Assembly (NCBI GenBank): GCA_004322535.1 | Contig: SCUZ01000064.1 | Coordinates: 48,730 to 112,729 of the forward strand | Origin: Rugosibacter sp. | GTDB taxonomy: Bacteria > Pseudomonadota > Gammaproteobacteria > Burkholderiales > Rhodocyclaceae | Length of the DNA: 64,000 bases | Reading direction: 5' to 3' | Shown here: positions 29,065-39,123 of the stretch, piece by piece | Position numbering within the stretch: the stretch's first letter is position 1 | Layout of the letters: every line of letters starts with the position of its first letter | Program-made: the position numbers and the translations under genes | Notes under the pieces: model-generated | Seen by the model: only the letters and a program-made list of their open reading frames with translations | What the model was told of the DNA's origin: nothing | The model's database searches: none

Positions 29065-31647
29065 ATGAAGATTATTCATTTGCGTGCCTTGCGTGGTCCT
29101 AATTTGTGGGGTCGCCATACAGCTATCGAGGCAACGATCTCCTGTCCGCAAAACGAACATACGCTGGCTGATTTTCCCGGTATTGCTGCGCGGGTACAAG
29201 CTCGCTTCCCGGCGATTGGCGCGCTACAGGCCGCACACAATGTAGCGGCCATTCCGCTGCCCGAGCTGATCGCCATCGCCGTGCTCTCGCTGCAAAACAG
29301 CGCCGGTTGTCCGGTCACGTTTTATCGTTGCGCCGCGACGGTGGAAAAAGGCGTGTATCAAGTCGTTGTCGAATACAGCGAAGAAGCCGTTGGTCGCCTG
29401 GCTTTTGATCTGGCGATGACTTTATACCAGGCCGCACGCGACGATCAGCCGTTTGATACGCAAGAGGCCATTGCGCGTTTACGCGCACTCGATGAAGACG
29501 AGCGACTCGGCCCCAGTACCGGCGCGATTGTGGATGCCGCCGTGGCACGCGACATTCCATTTCGCCGCCTGACTTCCGGCAGCCTGGTGCAATTCGGCTG
29601 GGGCGCGCGTCAGCGCCGGATCCAGGCGGCCGAGCTTGATCGCACCTCGGCCATTGCCGAGAGCATCGCGCAGGACAAGCAATTAACCAAACAACTGCTG
29701 CTCGCTGCAGGCGTTCCCGTGCCCGAGGGCTGCGCAGTGACCGATGCTGAATCCGCGTGGACCGTAGCGCAGGAAATCATGCAGCACAGGGGTGGTTCGG
29801 TGGTAGTCAAACCACAGGATGGTAATCAGGGCAAGGGTGTAACAGTTGATATCCGTTCGCGCGAGGCTGTTTTGGCGGCTTATGCGATAGCGGCTGACAT
29901 CAGTGGCGATGTACTGGTAGAACAGTTTCTTCCCGGCCATGATTTTCGCCTGCTGGTGGTGGGCAAGCGACTGGTGGCCGCCGCCCGCCGCGATCCGCCG
30001 CAAGTGATCGGCGATGGCCGCCAGAACATTCGAGCGCTGGTCGACACGGTGAATCGCGATCCGCGTCGCGGCGAAGGGCATGCTACTTCGCTGACCAAAA
30101 TCCGTCTCGACGAGATTGCTCTGGCGACGCTGCAGCATCAGGGCCTGACGCCGGAATCCGTGCCCGCCGCAGGCCAGCGCGTGGTATTGCGTAACAACGC
30201 CAACTTATCTACCGGCGGTACAGCTACTGATGTCACCGATGATGTCCACTCGCAACTCGCCGCCCGTGCCATTGCCGCCGCCACCATGGTAGGGCTGGAT
30301 ATCTGCGGCGTGGATGTGGTGTGCAACACCGTCACTCGTCCACTCGAAGCACAGGGCGGCGGCATTGTCGAAGTAAATGCCGCACCCGGCCTGCGCATGC
30401 ATCTGGCACCCTCGTATGGCAAAAGCCGTGCGGTAGGCGAGGCGATCATCGAGCAACTGTTTCCGGCCGGCGACAACGGCCGCATCCCGCTGGTGGCGGT
30501 GGCCGGCACCAACGGCAAAACCACCACCGTGCGCCTGATCGCGCATTTGCAAAGCGTGGCTGGCCTGCGCGTCGGCATGACCACGACGGACGGCGTGTAT
30601 ATCGCCGGCCGCCGCATTGACAGCGGCGACTGCAGCGGGCCGAAAAGCGCGCGCAATGTGTTGCTGCATCCCGACGTGGATGCCGCCGTCCTGGAAACCG
30701 CGCGTGGCGGCATTTTGCGTGAAGGCCTGGCCTTCGATCACTGCGATGTGGCGGTGGTCACCAACATCGGCCTGGGCGATCATCTCGGCCTCAATTACAT
30801 CACCACGGTGGAGGATCTGGCCGTGGTCAAGCGCGTCATCGTGGATAACGTCGCGCCTACCGGCATGACCGTCCTGAATGCGGCCGATCCGATCGTGGCG
30901 CGCAAGGCAACGTATTGTCCCAGCGCAGTGACTTTTTTCGCCGCTGACGGCCAGCACCCGGTGCTGGCCTCGCATCGGGCACGCCAACAGCGCGTGGTAT
31001 TTCGCGACGGTGTCGATCTGGTTGCCGCCGAGGGCAACGTTGTTGTGCGTTTTCCGCTGGCAGATATTCCGCTCACGCATGCCGGGGCGCTCGGCTTTCA
31101 GGTTGAAAACGTCATGGCGGCCATTGCCGCCGTGTGGGCCTTGGGGCTGGACTGGGCCGCCGTGCGGCGCGGTTTGGCAAGCTTTGTCAGCGATGCCGCC
31201 ACCGTGCCCGGCCGCTTTAATGTTTTCAGTTATCGCGGCGCGACACTGATTGCCGACTACGGCCACAATCCAGACGCCATCGTGGCGCTGGTGCAGGCCG
31301 TTGAAGCGATGCCCGGCAAGCGGCACACGGCCGTCATCAGCGCCGCCGGGGATCGTCGTGACGAAGATATTCGTCACCAAAGCCAACTGCTCGGCGCAGT
31401 ATTCGATCGCCTGGTGTTGTATGAAGATGCCTGCCAGCGCGGCCGTGCGCCGGGCGAAACGCTGGCCTTATTGCGCGAAGGGCTTGCCGGTGCCGCACGC
31501 ACGCAGATTGTGGAAGAAGTTCACGGCGAGTTTCTCGCCATCGATCTGGCCCTTGCCAGCCTCGCCCCCGGCGACCTTTGTCTCATTCTGATTGATCAGA
31601 TTGAAGAGGCATTGGCGCACATCGCGCAACGAGTGGCAGCGGGCTAA
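29065..31647 (+). CDS. cphA: Cyanophycin synthetase
   Basis: LRALRGPNLWGRHTAIEATI...VVVKPQDGNQGKGVTV...VAVAGTNGKTTTVRLIAHL...DYGHNPDAIVALVQAV. Confidence 0.95.
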   Translation: MKIIHLRALRGPNLWGRHTAIEATISCPQNEHTLADFPGIAARVQARFPAIGALQAAHNVAAIPLPELIAIAVLSLQNSAGCPVTFYRCAATVEKGVYQVVVEYSEEAVGRLAFDLAMTLYQAARDDQPFDTQEAIARLRALDEDERLGPSTGAIVDAAVARDIPFRRLTSGSLVQFGWGARQRRIQAAELDRTSAIAESIAQDKQLTKQLLLAAGVPVPEGCAVTDAESAWTVAQEIMQHRGGSVVVKPQDGNQGKGVTVDIRSREAVLAAYAIAADISGDVLVEQFLPGHDFRLLVVGKRLVAAARRDPPQVIGDGRQNIRALVDTVNRDPRRGEGHATSLTKIRLDEIALATLQHQGLTPESVPAAGQRVVLRNNANLSTGGTATDVTDDVHSQLAARAIAAATMVGLDICGVDVVCNTVTRPLEAQGGGIVEVNAAPGLRMHLAPSYGKSRAVGEAIIEQLFPAGDNGRIPLVAVAGTNGKTTTVRLIAHLQSVAGLRVGMTTTDGVYIAGRRIDSGDCSGPKSARNVLLHPDVDAAVLETARGGILREGLAFDHCDVAVVTNIGLGDHLGLNYITTVEDLAVVKRVIVDNVAPTGMTVLNAADPIVARKATYCPSAVTFFAADGQHPVLASHRARQQRVVFRDGVDLVAAEGNVVVRFPLADIPLTHAGALGFQVENVMAAIAAVWALGLDWAAVRRGLASFVSDAATVPGRFNVFSYRGATLIADYGHNPDAIVALVQAVEAMPGKRHTAVISAAGDRRDEDIRHQSQLLGAVFDRLVLYEDACQRGRAPGETLALLREGLAGAARTQIVEEVHGEFLAIDLALASLAPGDLCLILIDQIEEALAHIAQRVAAG

Positions 31648-31713
31648 AGACAACGAGTCAAAAATTCCCGAGGGGATGCACAGCACTGGCGCTGATGGTA
31701 CGGCGCGACACTG

Positions 31714-33381
31714 TCAGTGATTACTCCGGTACATTTCGTTACTCTCGGCCGGTGCAGCTTCATCCTGCCGGCAATTCTTAACGAAATCCTGCAACGTGGC
31801 GAATACATTGCCTTCGCCTACTTTTTGCAGAATGCCCGCGCGCGTCAATTTTTCCAGCACATTGGGGCGCACTTCACAAAAAATCAGCCGGGTACCGTGA
31901 CGATGAAAACTATCCACCATTTCACTCAACGCTTGCAAACCCGTTGCGTCGATGAAAGGCACATGCGCCAGACGCAATATCACTTGCGCCATAGGTGATT
32001 GAATAGTTTTTAGCGTGTGCTCGAGTTTTTCAGCCGCACCAAAAAAGAAAGGGCCATCGATCCGGTACACCAGCGTCCGCGGTGGCAAAGCGGGCAACTT
32101 CTCACCCTCTTCGTTGTCAGTATCTTCGACCACCTGAACAGTTTGCGCCATACGTCGCATGAACAGCAGTGAGGCGAGCACGACGCCGACATTGACAGCA
32201 ATCACGAGATCGGCAAACACCGTCAGGGAAAACGTGACTAACAGAATGGCAACATCGGCGCGGGGAGCAGTTCGCGCAAGATGGAAAAAATGGGGCACAT
32301 CACTCATGTTGTAAGCGACAACAAACAGAATAGCTGCCAGCACACACAGGGGAATATATGCAGCCAGCGGTGCCAGCAGCACAATAGTGAGCAGCAGAAA
32401 AATGGCATGTGTGATACCGGCCAGCGGGCTGCTGGCACCGTTGCGAATATTGGTGGCCGTGCGCGCTATCGCGCCTGTGGCAGCAAAGCCGCCGAACAAG
32501 GGCGAAAAAATATTGGCAATGCCTTGTCCGATAAGTTCCTGGTTTGAGTCATGCCGCGTACCGGCCATGCCGTCGGCAACCACTGCGGAGAGGAGTGATT
32601 CAATCGCCCCCAGCAAGGCAATTGTGAACGCCGGACCAACCAGGCTGACGATGTCGGTAAACGACATGGGTATCGGCTGAAAAGTTGGCAGGCCTTGCGG
32701 AATACCGCCAAAAGCGCTGCCGATTGTTGCTACACCATCGAACTTGAATACACCCTGTAACAAGGTGGCCACCACCAGCGCCACCAGCGGCGCAGGAATC
32801 TTCCGGAACAGGCGCGGACCCAGCACCAACAGAGTCAAACTTAATAGTGCAAGGCTTGTCGTCGCAAGGTGAGCGGAAGGCAGTGCCAAGATCAGTTGCT
32901 CCAGCTTTTCGTGAAAATGCTCACCGCCTGCCGTGACAGTCAACCCCAAAAAATCGCGCCACTGCCCAACCCAGATGATGATGCCGATCCCCGCAGTGAA
33001 GCCCATGATGACCGGATCAGGAATATATTTGATGACAGAACCCAAGCGTGCAAAACCCATGGCACAAAGAATGACGCCTGCCATCAATGAGGCCACCTGC
33101 AGGCCAGTGATGCCATATTTCACGGTGATTCCGGAAAGAATAACGATAAAGGCACCCGTAGGACCCGAAATTTGCAGGCGCGTGCCGCCAAAAACGGAGG
33201 TTAAAAATCCGGCAACAATCGCCGTATAAATTCCTTGTTCAGGCTTTGCACCCGATGCAATGGCAAAAGCCATGGCCAATGGCAGCGCAACTACGCCGAC
33301 GATCACACCGGCAATCAGGTTGTTGACGAGATGTTTGGCAGAAAACAACCCGGCACGCTGGGCTTCAATTAAGGCAATCAT
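31714..33381 (-). CDS. SulP family inorganic anion transporter with STAS domain
   Basis: AGVIVGVVALPLAMAFAIASGAKPEQGIYTAIVAGFLTSVFGGTRLQISGPTGAFIVIL; C-terminal STAS. Confidence 0.92.
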   Translation of the reverse strand: MIALIEAQRAGLFSAKHLVNNLIAGVIVGVVALPLAMAFAIASGAKPEQGIYTAIVAGFLTSVFGGTRLQISGPTGAFIVILSGITVKYGITGLQVASLMAGVILCAMGFARLGSVIKYIPDPVIMGFTAGIGIIIWVGQWRDFLGLTVTAGGEHFHEKLEQLILALPSAHLATTSLALLSLTLLVLGPRLFRKIPAPLVALVVATLLQGVFKFDGVATIGSAFGGIPQGLPTFQPIPMSFTDIVSLVGPAFTIALLGAIESLLSAVVADGMAGTRHDSNQELIGQGIANIFSPLFGGFAATGAIARTATNIRNGASSPLAGITHAIFLLLTIVLLAPLAAYIPLCVLAAILFVVAYNMSDVPHFFHLARTAPRADVAILLVTFSLTVFADLVIAVNVGVVLASLLFMRRMAQTVQVVEDTDNEEGEKLPALPPRTLVYRIDGPFFFGAAEKLEHTLKTIQSPMAQVILRLAHVPFIDATGLQALSEMVDSFHRHGTRLIFCEVRPNVLEKLTRAGILQKVGEGNVFATLQDFVKNCRQDEAAPAESNEMYRSNH

Positions 33382-33428
33382 GGTGAACGAAAATCAATGC
33401 GTTAAGAAATGATACTACTTCTATCACC

Positions 33429-34220
33429 TCATTCATGCGCACGCAATTCTGCCAAATAGCGCAAGCCAAGAATAGCGCGGCTGCCGTACCACGAGACCAT
33501 TTCACCATCGATGCGTTGCACGGGCTTGCCGCTCAGTGCGGCGACTTCTGCTTCATGCCTGGCCGTGAAGGCAAAGGGCTCGGAGGGCAGCAGCACGCGG
33601 CCGGCTTGTGTTAGCCAGGGTGCATCCCATGCAAATTGCGGGAACCGTGTTGGCGCATCAAGGGGTAGCGTATCCCAGCCAGCGGCGGCGAGCATCGAAG
33701 CAATATAAGTGTCGCGGCGCACGGTCATCCACGGCTCGCGCCAGATAGGATACAGCACGGCTTCGCGCAGATAATTTTCAGTAACTCTGACCAGCGCTTC
33801 ATGTGCCAAGTGAAATTCGCCCTTCAATTTCTCGGCGTTGGCAATACGGCGAAATATTCCACCCAGCAGCGCATACAGGCTCAGATTGTCTTCCACGGTG
33901 CGTGGATGAACAACCACCACATGGGGCACGAAGGCCATCATCGCTTCCACCTGCTCACGGCGATTTTCGTCAATATCGGCAATCAGATGCGTGGGTTTGA
34001 GGGCGCGCACTTTATCCAGATTGACCTCCTTTGTACCCCCGATTTTCTGCACGCTGCGCAGTCTTTCCTTGGGATGCACGCAAAACCCGGTGCGGCCTGC
34101 TAGCGCATCGGCAAGGCCCAGATCGCAAATCAATTCGGTCAGGCTGGGCACCAGGCTGACGATGCGTGGCGTGCCGTTAAATGGTGTGTGTTCGCGGCCC
34201 AGCGCATCGACTAAAACCAT
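33429..34220 (-). CDS. Cobalamin-type ABC transporter substrate-binding / helical backbone metal receptor protein
   Basis: PRIVSLVPSLTELICDLGLADALAGRTGFCVHP...VGGTKEVNLDKVRALKPTHLIA-like. Confidence 0.82.
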   Translation of the reverse strand: MVLVDALGREHTPFNGTPRIVSLVPSLTELICDLGLADALAGRTGFCVHPKERLRSVQKIGGTKEVNLDKVRALKPTHLIADIDENRREQVEAMMAFVPHVVVVHPRTVEDNLSLYALLGGIFRRIANAEKLKGEFHLAHEALVRVTENYLREAVLYPIWREPWMTVRRDTYIASMLAAAGWDTLPLDAPTRFPQFAWDAPWLTQAGRVLLPSEPFAFTARHEAEVAALSGKPVQRIDGEMVSWYGSRAILGLRYLAELRAHE

Positions 34221-34223
34221 GGG

Positions 34224-35000
34224 TTACCAATCCAGGCCACGCGGTTTTCTGCCCGCACGAGCGAAAATCGCATCGAACAGCGGGTTAGGCAACAGCCGCA
34301 AAAACTTGGCCACCCAACCCATCTGCCAGGGAATCACGACATAGCTCGTGCCGCGTGTAATGGCGCGTGCGAAACGGTGAGCAGCGATATCAGCAGGGAG
34401 CAAAAATGGCATGGGGTAGGGATTTTTTGCTGTCATCGGCGTGGCGATATACCCGGGCAAAAGCGTGACAACCTGAATGCCACTGCCGTGCAACTCAACC
34501 CGCAAGGCTTCAATATACGCGATGACAGCGGCTTTGGAAGCGGAGTAGGCACCCGCACCGGGCAGGCCGCGAATGCCTGCTACCGAGGCAATGCCAACCA
34601 GGGTGCCACTGCCGCGCGTTTGCATGGCTTGGATAAACGGGGCGAAGGTATGCACCACGCCGAGCACGTTGGTTTCAAATACACGGCGAAAAGCGGGCAG
34701 ATCGTCCACTTCGCCGGTGAGGGTGCCCACGGAGATACCCGCATTGGCGATCACGATGTCCGGGCAACCGAAACGCGCGATGAAATCTGTCGCCGCCGCT
34801 TGCAATGCGGGCGCATCGGCCACATCCAGCGGGTAAGTTGCATGCATGCCGGGTAGCTCAGCGACCAGATCAGAAAGTCGGCGCGGGTGACGCGCCGCCA
34901 GCCCTAGTGTGGCGCCGCCAGCCGCATAGTGATGTGCCAAGGCCGCACCAATGCCACTGGATGCGCCGGTGAGAAAAATGCGCATGGGCTGACTAAACAA
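34224..35000 (-). CDS. SDR family oxidoreductase
   Basis: IFLTGASSGIGAALAHHYA...YSASKAAVIAYIEALRVEL. Confidence 0.9.
   Translation of the reverse strand: MFSQPMRIFLTGASSGIGAALAHHYAAGGATLGLAARHPRRLSDLVAELPGMHATYPLDVADAPALQAAATDFIARFGCPDIVIANAGISVGTLTGEVDDLPAFRRVFETNVLGVVHTFAPFIQAMQTRGSGTLVGIASVAGIRGLPGAGAYSASKAAVIAYIEALRVELHGSGIQVVTLLPGYIATPMTAKNPYPMPFLLPADIAAHRFARAITRGTSYVVIPWQMGWVAKFLRLLPNPLFDAIFARAGRKPRGLDW
34873..34897 (+). repeat. Dispersed 25-bp motif, copy 8 (antisense in SDR gene)
   Basis: GAAAGTCGGCGCGGGTGACGCGCCG. Confidence 0.7.
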
Positions 35001-35055
35001 ATGAGATCGGAAATGGAATCGAAATCTTGTATACGGACAGATTGCGCAAACTACA

Positions 35056-35673
35056 TCACTGCGCAGCGGGTTGCTTGACGACGGTGGTTTGGATACCGCC
35101 CTGAACCAACGTTGTGCGCGCGCGATTCATTTCTTCCAGGCTGCGGAAAGGGCCAACACGCACGCGCTGCATCACGCCTTTATTCGCAATCGTGATTTCT
35201 TGCACGCTGGCGTCATACCCCTGCAAAGCAAGCTTGGCTTTCAGGTTGTCCACGTCTTCCGTATTTTTAAAGGCGCCCACTTGCAAGAAAAAAACATCCA
35301 CGGGTTTTGCTTCGCCGGAGGCTTCCGACGGGGCTTCGCCGACTGCATTGCCCGGTGGCGCATTTGTCAGCGAGGGCGCTGGATTAGTTGTGGACTTGCC
35401 TTCGAGAATGTCGTAGAACTCAAGCTTCTGTTTTTCGCGTGGCTTATCACCTGGCTTGCCGGGCAAAGGAAGCGTTGATGGTAGCGCCCCGCTCTCTGCT
35501 GTAGGCGCAGAAGTTTCCTGATTCCGAAATGGCAGGGGCATGCGATTAAACAGCCAGACTAGAACAAACGCCACCACCAAGCCGATAACCAAGCCGATAA
35601 AGATGCCCGTCAGGGTGCTCCCGCCACTTTTCTTAGCGGGGGTATTGCGGATATCGTTGGTATTGTTTTTCAT
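35056..35673 (-). CDS. SPOR domain protein
   Basis: Single TM then FFLQVGAFKNTEDVDNLKAKLALQGYDASVQEI...RVRVGPFRSLEEMNRAR. Confidence 0.9.
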   Translation of the reverse strand: MKNNTNDIRNTPAKKSGGSTLTGIFIGLVIGLVVAFVLVWLFNRMPLPFRNQETSAPTAESGALPSTLPLPGKPGDKPREKQKLEFYDILEGKSTTNPAPSLTNAPPGNAVGEAPSEASGEAKPVDVFFLQVGAFKNTEDVDNLKAKLALQGYDASVQEITIANKGVMQRVRVGPFRSLEEMNRARTTLVQGGIQTTVVKQPAAQ

Positions 35674-35676
35674 AGG

Positions 35677-37416
35677 TTACATACTTTCAGGTTGCGAAAC
35701 ACCCAGGAGCGACAAGCCATTTTGCAGCACCTGCCGCGTAGCCAGCGCGAGGGCCAGCCGTGCATTGCGCGTGAGCTCATCATCAACAAGCACGCGTTCG
35801 GCGTTATACCAGCCGTGAAAATCAGCCGCCAGATCTTTGAGATAAAACGCCAAGGAGTGCGGCGCGTAATCACGGGCTGCACTTTGAATCAATTCAGGAA
35901 ACTCAGCCAAGCGCTGGCATAAAGCAATTTCACGTTCATGAATCAGCGGACTTAAATCCGCAGTTGCCAACTGTGCCACATTGCCTGTCCATTGGGCTAA
36001 AACCGAGCAAATACGGGCATGCGCATATTGCACGTAATACACCGGGTTGTCGTTGCTCTGGCTTTTGGCCAGATCCAGATCAAAGTCCAGTGCCTGATCG
36101 CACTTGCGTAACATGTAAAAAAAGCGGCAGGCGTCATTACCCACCTCGCTGCGCAACTGGCGCAGCGTGACATATTCGCCGGAGCGGGTGGACATGGAAG
36201 CCTTTTCACCATTGCGAAACAAACTCACGAACTGCACCAGAGCGACATCCAGTCGACTGGCATCCGCACCCGTTGCTGTCAGCGCGCCTTTAACCCGCGC
36301 GATGTAGCCGTGATGGTCTGCACCCCAGACATCAATCAGCTTGTCAAAACCCCGTGCAAACTTGTTCAGGTGGTAGGCGATATCGGAAGCAAAATAAGTG
36401 TAAATGCCATTGTCACGGCGTACGACGCGATCTTTCTCGTCGCCAAACGCTATCGAGCGAAACCACAACGCGCCGTCCTGCTCATAGGTGTGATTGTTCG
36501 CGGCAAGCATGTCGACAACTTGCGCCACCTCACCGGAATCATAAAGGCTGCACTCAGAAAACCAGACGTCAAAATGCACGCCAAATTCTTCCAGATCCGC
36601 ACGGCAATCGGTGAGTTGTTCATTGAGCACATACTGGTGAATCGCGTGCCACCCCTCGCCTAGCAACTGCTTGCCAGCCACAATGAAGGCATCCAGCCGC
36701 TCGTCCAGATCATCCGTTTCTGGCACATTCGCCATGACGGCTGCGGCCGGACGAACATGCCGGTCGGCCTGCGCCGCCTTGATCTGTTCGGCCATCTCGA
36801 ACACATAATCCCCCCGATATGCATTTGGCGGGAACGGAATGGCCTCGCCATAAATCGCCAGATAGCGCAACCAGGTGGAGACGGCCAGAATATCCATCTG
36901 CCGCCCTGCGTCATTCACATAATATTCACGACTCACGTCATAGCCGGCAAATGCCAGCAACGACGAAAGGCTGGCACCATAAGCCGCGCCGCGACCATGC
37001 CCGACGTGCAAGGGACCGGTGGGATTAGCCGACACGAATTCAACTTGCAGCCGACGACCATTCGCGGGCGTACTGCCAAAATTCGCCCCTTGTGCAAAAA
37101 TCGTCGGCACAACCGCCGTGCGTGCGCCTGGCGTGAGCGTGAAATTAATAAATCCTGCCCCGGCAATATCGGCTTTTTCCACAAAAGGGGATGAGGGTAA
37201 AGCCTGCACTAACCGTTCAGCCACCTGGCGCGGATTCATCTTTAGGCTACGCGCCAACTGCAGCGCCAGACTGCTGGCAAAGTCGCCATGACTCGCTTGC
37301 TTGGGACGCTCAAGAAGAATATCGACATCCCATTGCTCAGGTGCTACAGAGCGTAGCGCGGTGTGTAACAAATCGGTGAGATGCTGACGCAGGGTCGGTA
37401 AAGTTGCGGACGACAT
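35677..37416 (-). CDS. argS: Arginyl-tRNA synthetase
   Basis: VEFVSANPTGPLHVGHGRGAAYG; start ATG 37416 (MSSATLPTLRQHL), downstream of the upstream-extended ORF start. Confidence 0.95.
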   Translation of the reverse strand: MSSATLPTLRQHLTDLLHTALRSVAPEQWDVDILLERPKQASHGDFASSLALQLARSLKMNPRQVAERLVQALPSSPFVEKADIAGAGFINFTLTPGARTAVVPTIFAQGANFGSTPANGRRLQVEFVSANPTGPLHVGHGRGAAYGASLSSLLAFAGYDVSREYYVNDAGRQMDILAVSTWLRYLAIYGEAIPFPPNAYRGDYVFEMAEQIKAAQADRHVRPAAAVMANVPETDDLDERLDAFIVAGKQLLGEGWHAIHQYVLNEQLTDCRADLEEFGVHFDVWFSECSLYDSGEVAQVVDMLAANNHTYEQDGALWFRSIAFGDEKDRVVRRDNGIYTYFASDIAYHLNKFARGFDKLIDVWGADHHGYIARVKGALTATGADASRLDVALVQFVSLFRNGEKASMSTRSGEYVTLRQLRSEVGNDACRFFYMLRKCDQALDFDLDLAKSQSNDNPVYYVQYAHARICSVLAQWTGNVAQLATADLSPLIHEREIALCQRLAEFPELIQSAARDYAPHSLAFYLKDLAADFHGWYNAERVLVDDELTRNARLALALATRQVLQNGLSLLGVSQPESM

Positions 37417-37487
37417 AGAAAATACAAGACAGGCATTGAACAAGCGCTGAATTATACTTCCCGTTTCCTGAACGCCTGCTCTTAGCC

Positions 37488-39050
37488 GTGCACATCCTTC
37501 GACTCTTCCGCCTCTTTCGTATTGCCCGCGTGGTCTACCTGTACGGCCTGGACCGCATGATCCTCGACAACGAAAAGGTCTTTGGTGTCTGGGGACGCAT
37601 TGCCTGGTCACTACAGAAGCTACTCTTCTGGCGTGACCTTTCTGCACCTCGTGGCCAAAGGCTGCGTGAGGCACTGGAAGAACTCGGCCCAATCTTCGTC
37701 AAGTTCGGCCAGATGCTCTCCACTCGCCGCGATCTTATTCCTGTTGATCTGGCCGATGAGCTTGCCAAGCTGCAAGATCAGGTGCCGCCCTTTGCTTCCG
37801 CGCTGGCAATCAGTGAGCTCGAAGCCGCCTATGGCAAACCCGTGGATCAGGTATTCCTGACATTCAGTCCAGAACCCGTAGCTTCTGCTTCGGTGGCTCA
37901 AGTCCATTTCGCAACGCTCCCCGATGGCCGTGAAGTGGCCGTGAAAATACTCCGTCCGGGTATTCGGCGAATTATTGATCACGATATGGCACTGCTCGAA
38001 ATAGCGGCGATCTGGCTGGAAAAACTCTGGGCGGATGCGCGTCGGCTCAAACCGCAAGAAGTCGTGGCCGAGTTCGACAAGTATTTGCATGATGAGCTGG
38101 ACCTGATGCGAGAGGCGGCAAATTGCTCGCAGTTGCGGCGCAATTTTGCCGACTCTCCATTGCTCATCGTGCCTGAAGTCTATTGGGATTGGTGCACGCG
38201 AAGCGTGATGGTCATGGAGCGCATGCATGGCTTGCCGATTTCGCAAACTGATGCATTACGGAAAGCAGGCGTGGACATTCCACAACTGGCACGTGCTGGC
38301 GTTGAAATTTTCTTTACGCAGGTATTTCGCGATGGGTTTTTTCATGCCGACATGCATCCGGGCAACATTTTTGTTGCCATCGATGGAACAACCAAAGGTC
38401 GCTATATTGCGCTGGACTTCGGCATTGTGGGCACGCTGACCGATACCGACAAAAACTACCTGGCACAAAACTTCCTGGCATTCTTTCGGCGCGATTACAA
38501 ACGCGTCGCTGAAGTCCATGTGGAATCAGGCTGGGCACCCAAAACAACCCGGATTGATGAATTCGAATCAGCCATTCGTGCCGTTTGCGAACCTATCTTT
38601 GATCGACCCTTGAAAGATATTTCTTTTGGTCGTGTGTTGTTGCGTCTGTTTCAGACCTCACGTCGCTTCAATGTCGAAATACAGCCTCAGCTAGTGCTGC
38701 TGCAAAAAACACTACTCAATATTGAAGGCCTTGGCCGTCAGCTTGACCCTGATCTCGATCTGTGGAAAACCGCCAAACCTTTTCTCGAACGCTGGATGAG
38801 CGAGCAGATTGGCTGGCGTGGCCTGCGCAATCAACTGAAACGGGAAGCGCCCGCCTGGGTTTCCCTGTTACCCGCACTGCCCCGGCTGGCGCACCAGGCA
38901 CTTAGCATGGATCGCCATGCCAAGGTGCGCACTGAGCTGGCCGAGTTACGCGCCCAAGCCATCCAAACTCGCCGGTTACTGTTCATCAGCACGTTACTCA
39001 CATTACTTTTAGGTACCATGATGGTTGTACTGCTTATGCGTCTGGGATGA
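37488..39050 (+). CDS. ubiB: Ubiquinone biosynthesis regulatory kinase-like protein
   Basis: [37 protein letters not shown]...[16 protein letters not shown] start. Confidence 0.95.
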   Translation: MHILRLFRLFRIARVVYLYGLDRMILDNEKVFGVWGRIAWSLQKLLFWRDLSAPRGQRLREALEELGPIFVKFGQMLSTRRDLIPVDLADELAKLQDQVPPFASALAISELEAAYGKPVDQVFLTFSPEPVASASVAQVHFATLPDGREVAVKILRPGIRRIIDHDMALLEIAAIWLEKLWADARRLKPQEVVAEFDKYLHDELDLMREAANCSQLRRNFADSPLLIVPEVYWDWCTRSVMVMERMHGLPISQTDALRKAGVDIPQLARAGVEIFFTQVFRDGFFHADMHPGNIFVAIDGTTKGRYIALDFGIVGTLTDTDKNYLAQNFLAFFRRDYKRVAEVHVESGWAPKTTRIDEFESAIRAVCEPIFDRPLKDISFGRVLLRLFQTSRRFNVEIQPQLVLLQKTLLNIEGLGRQLDPDLDLWKTAKPFLERWMSEQIGWRGLRNQLKREAPAWVSLLPALPRLAHQALSMDRHAKVRTELAELRAQAIQTRRLLFISTLLTLLLGTMMVVLLMRLG

Positions 39051-39123
39051 TCTGTGCATGAATCACACATGCACCCTGTATTACCCCCGTATGAACTCAC
39101 TATCTTAAGGAGACAAGAAGTCG

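Noticed and set aside
31329-31351. GGCCGTCATCAGCGCCGCCGGGG in cphA as a motif copy
   Set aside because: Only the GGCGCTGATGACGGC half matches; encodes conserved VISAAGDRR and is likely fortuitous.
30205-31386. 393-aa minus-strand ORF antisense to cphA
   Set aside because: Coincides fully with a clearly coding, well conserved cphA frame; a typical shadow ORF of GC-rich codon usage. The same applies to the many other long antisense ORFs in the track.
31684-31706. ACTGGCGCTGATGGTACGGCG in the cphA/sulP convergent gap as another motif copy
   Set aside because: Shares GGCGCTGATG and CGGCG, but lacks AAAAGTC; too weak to count with the main set.
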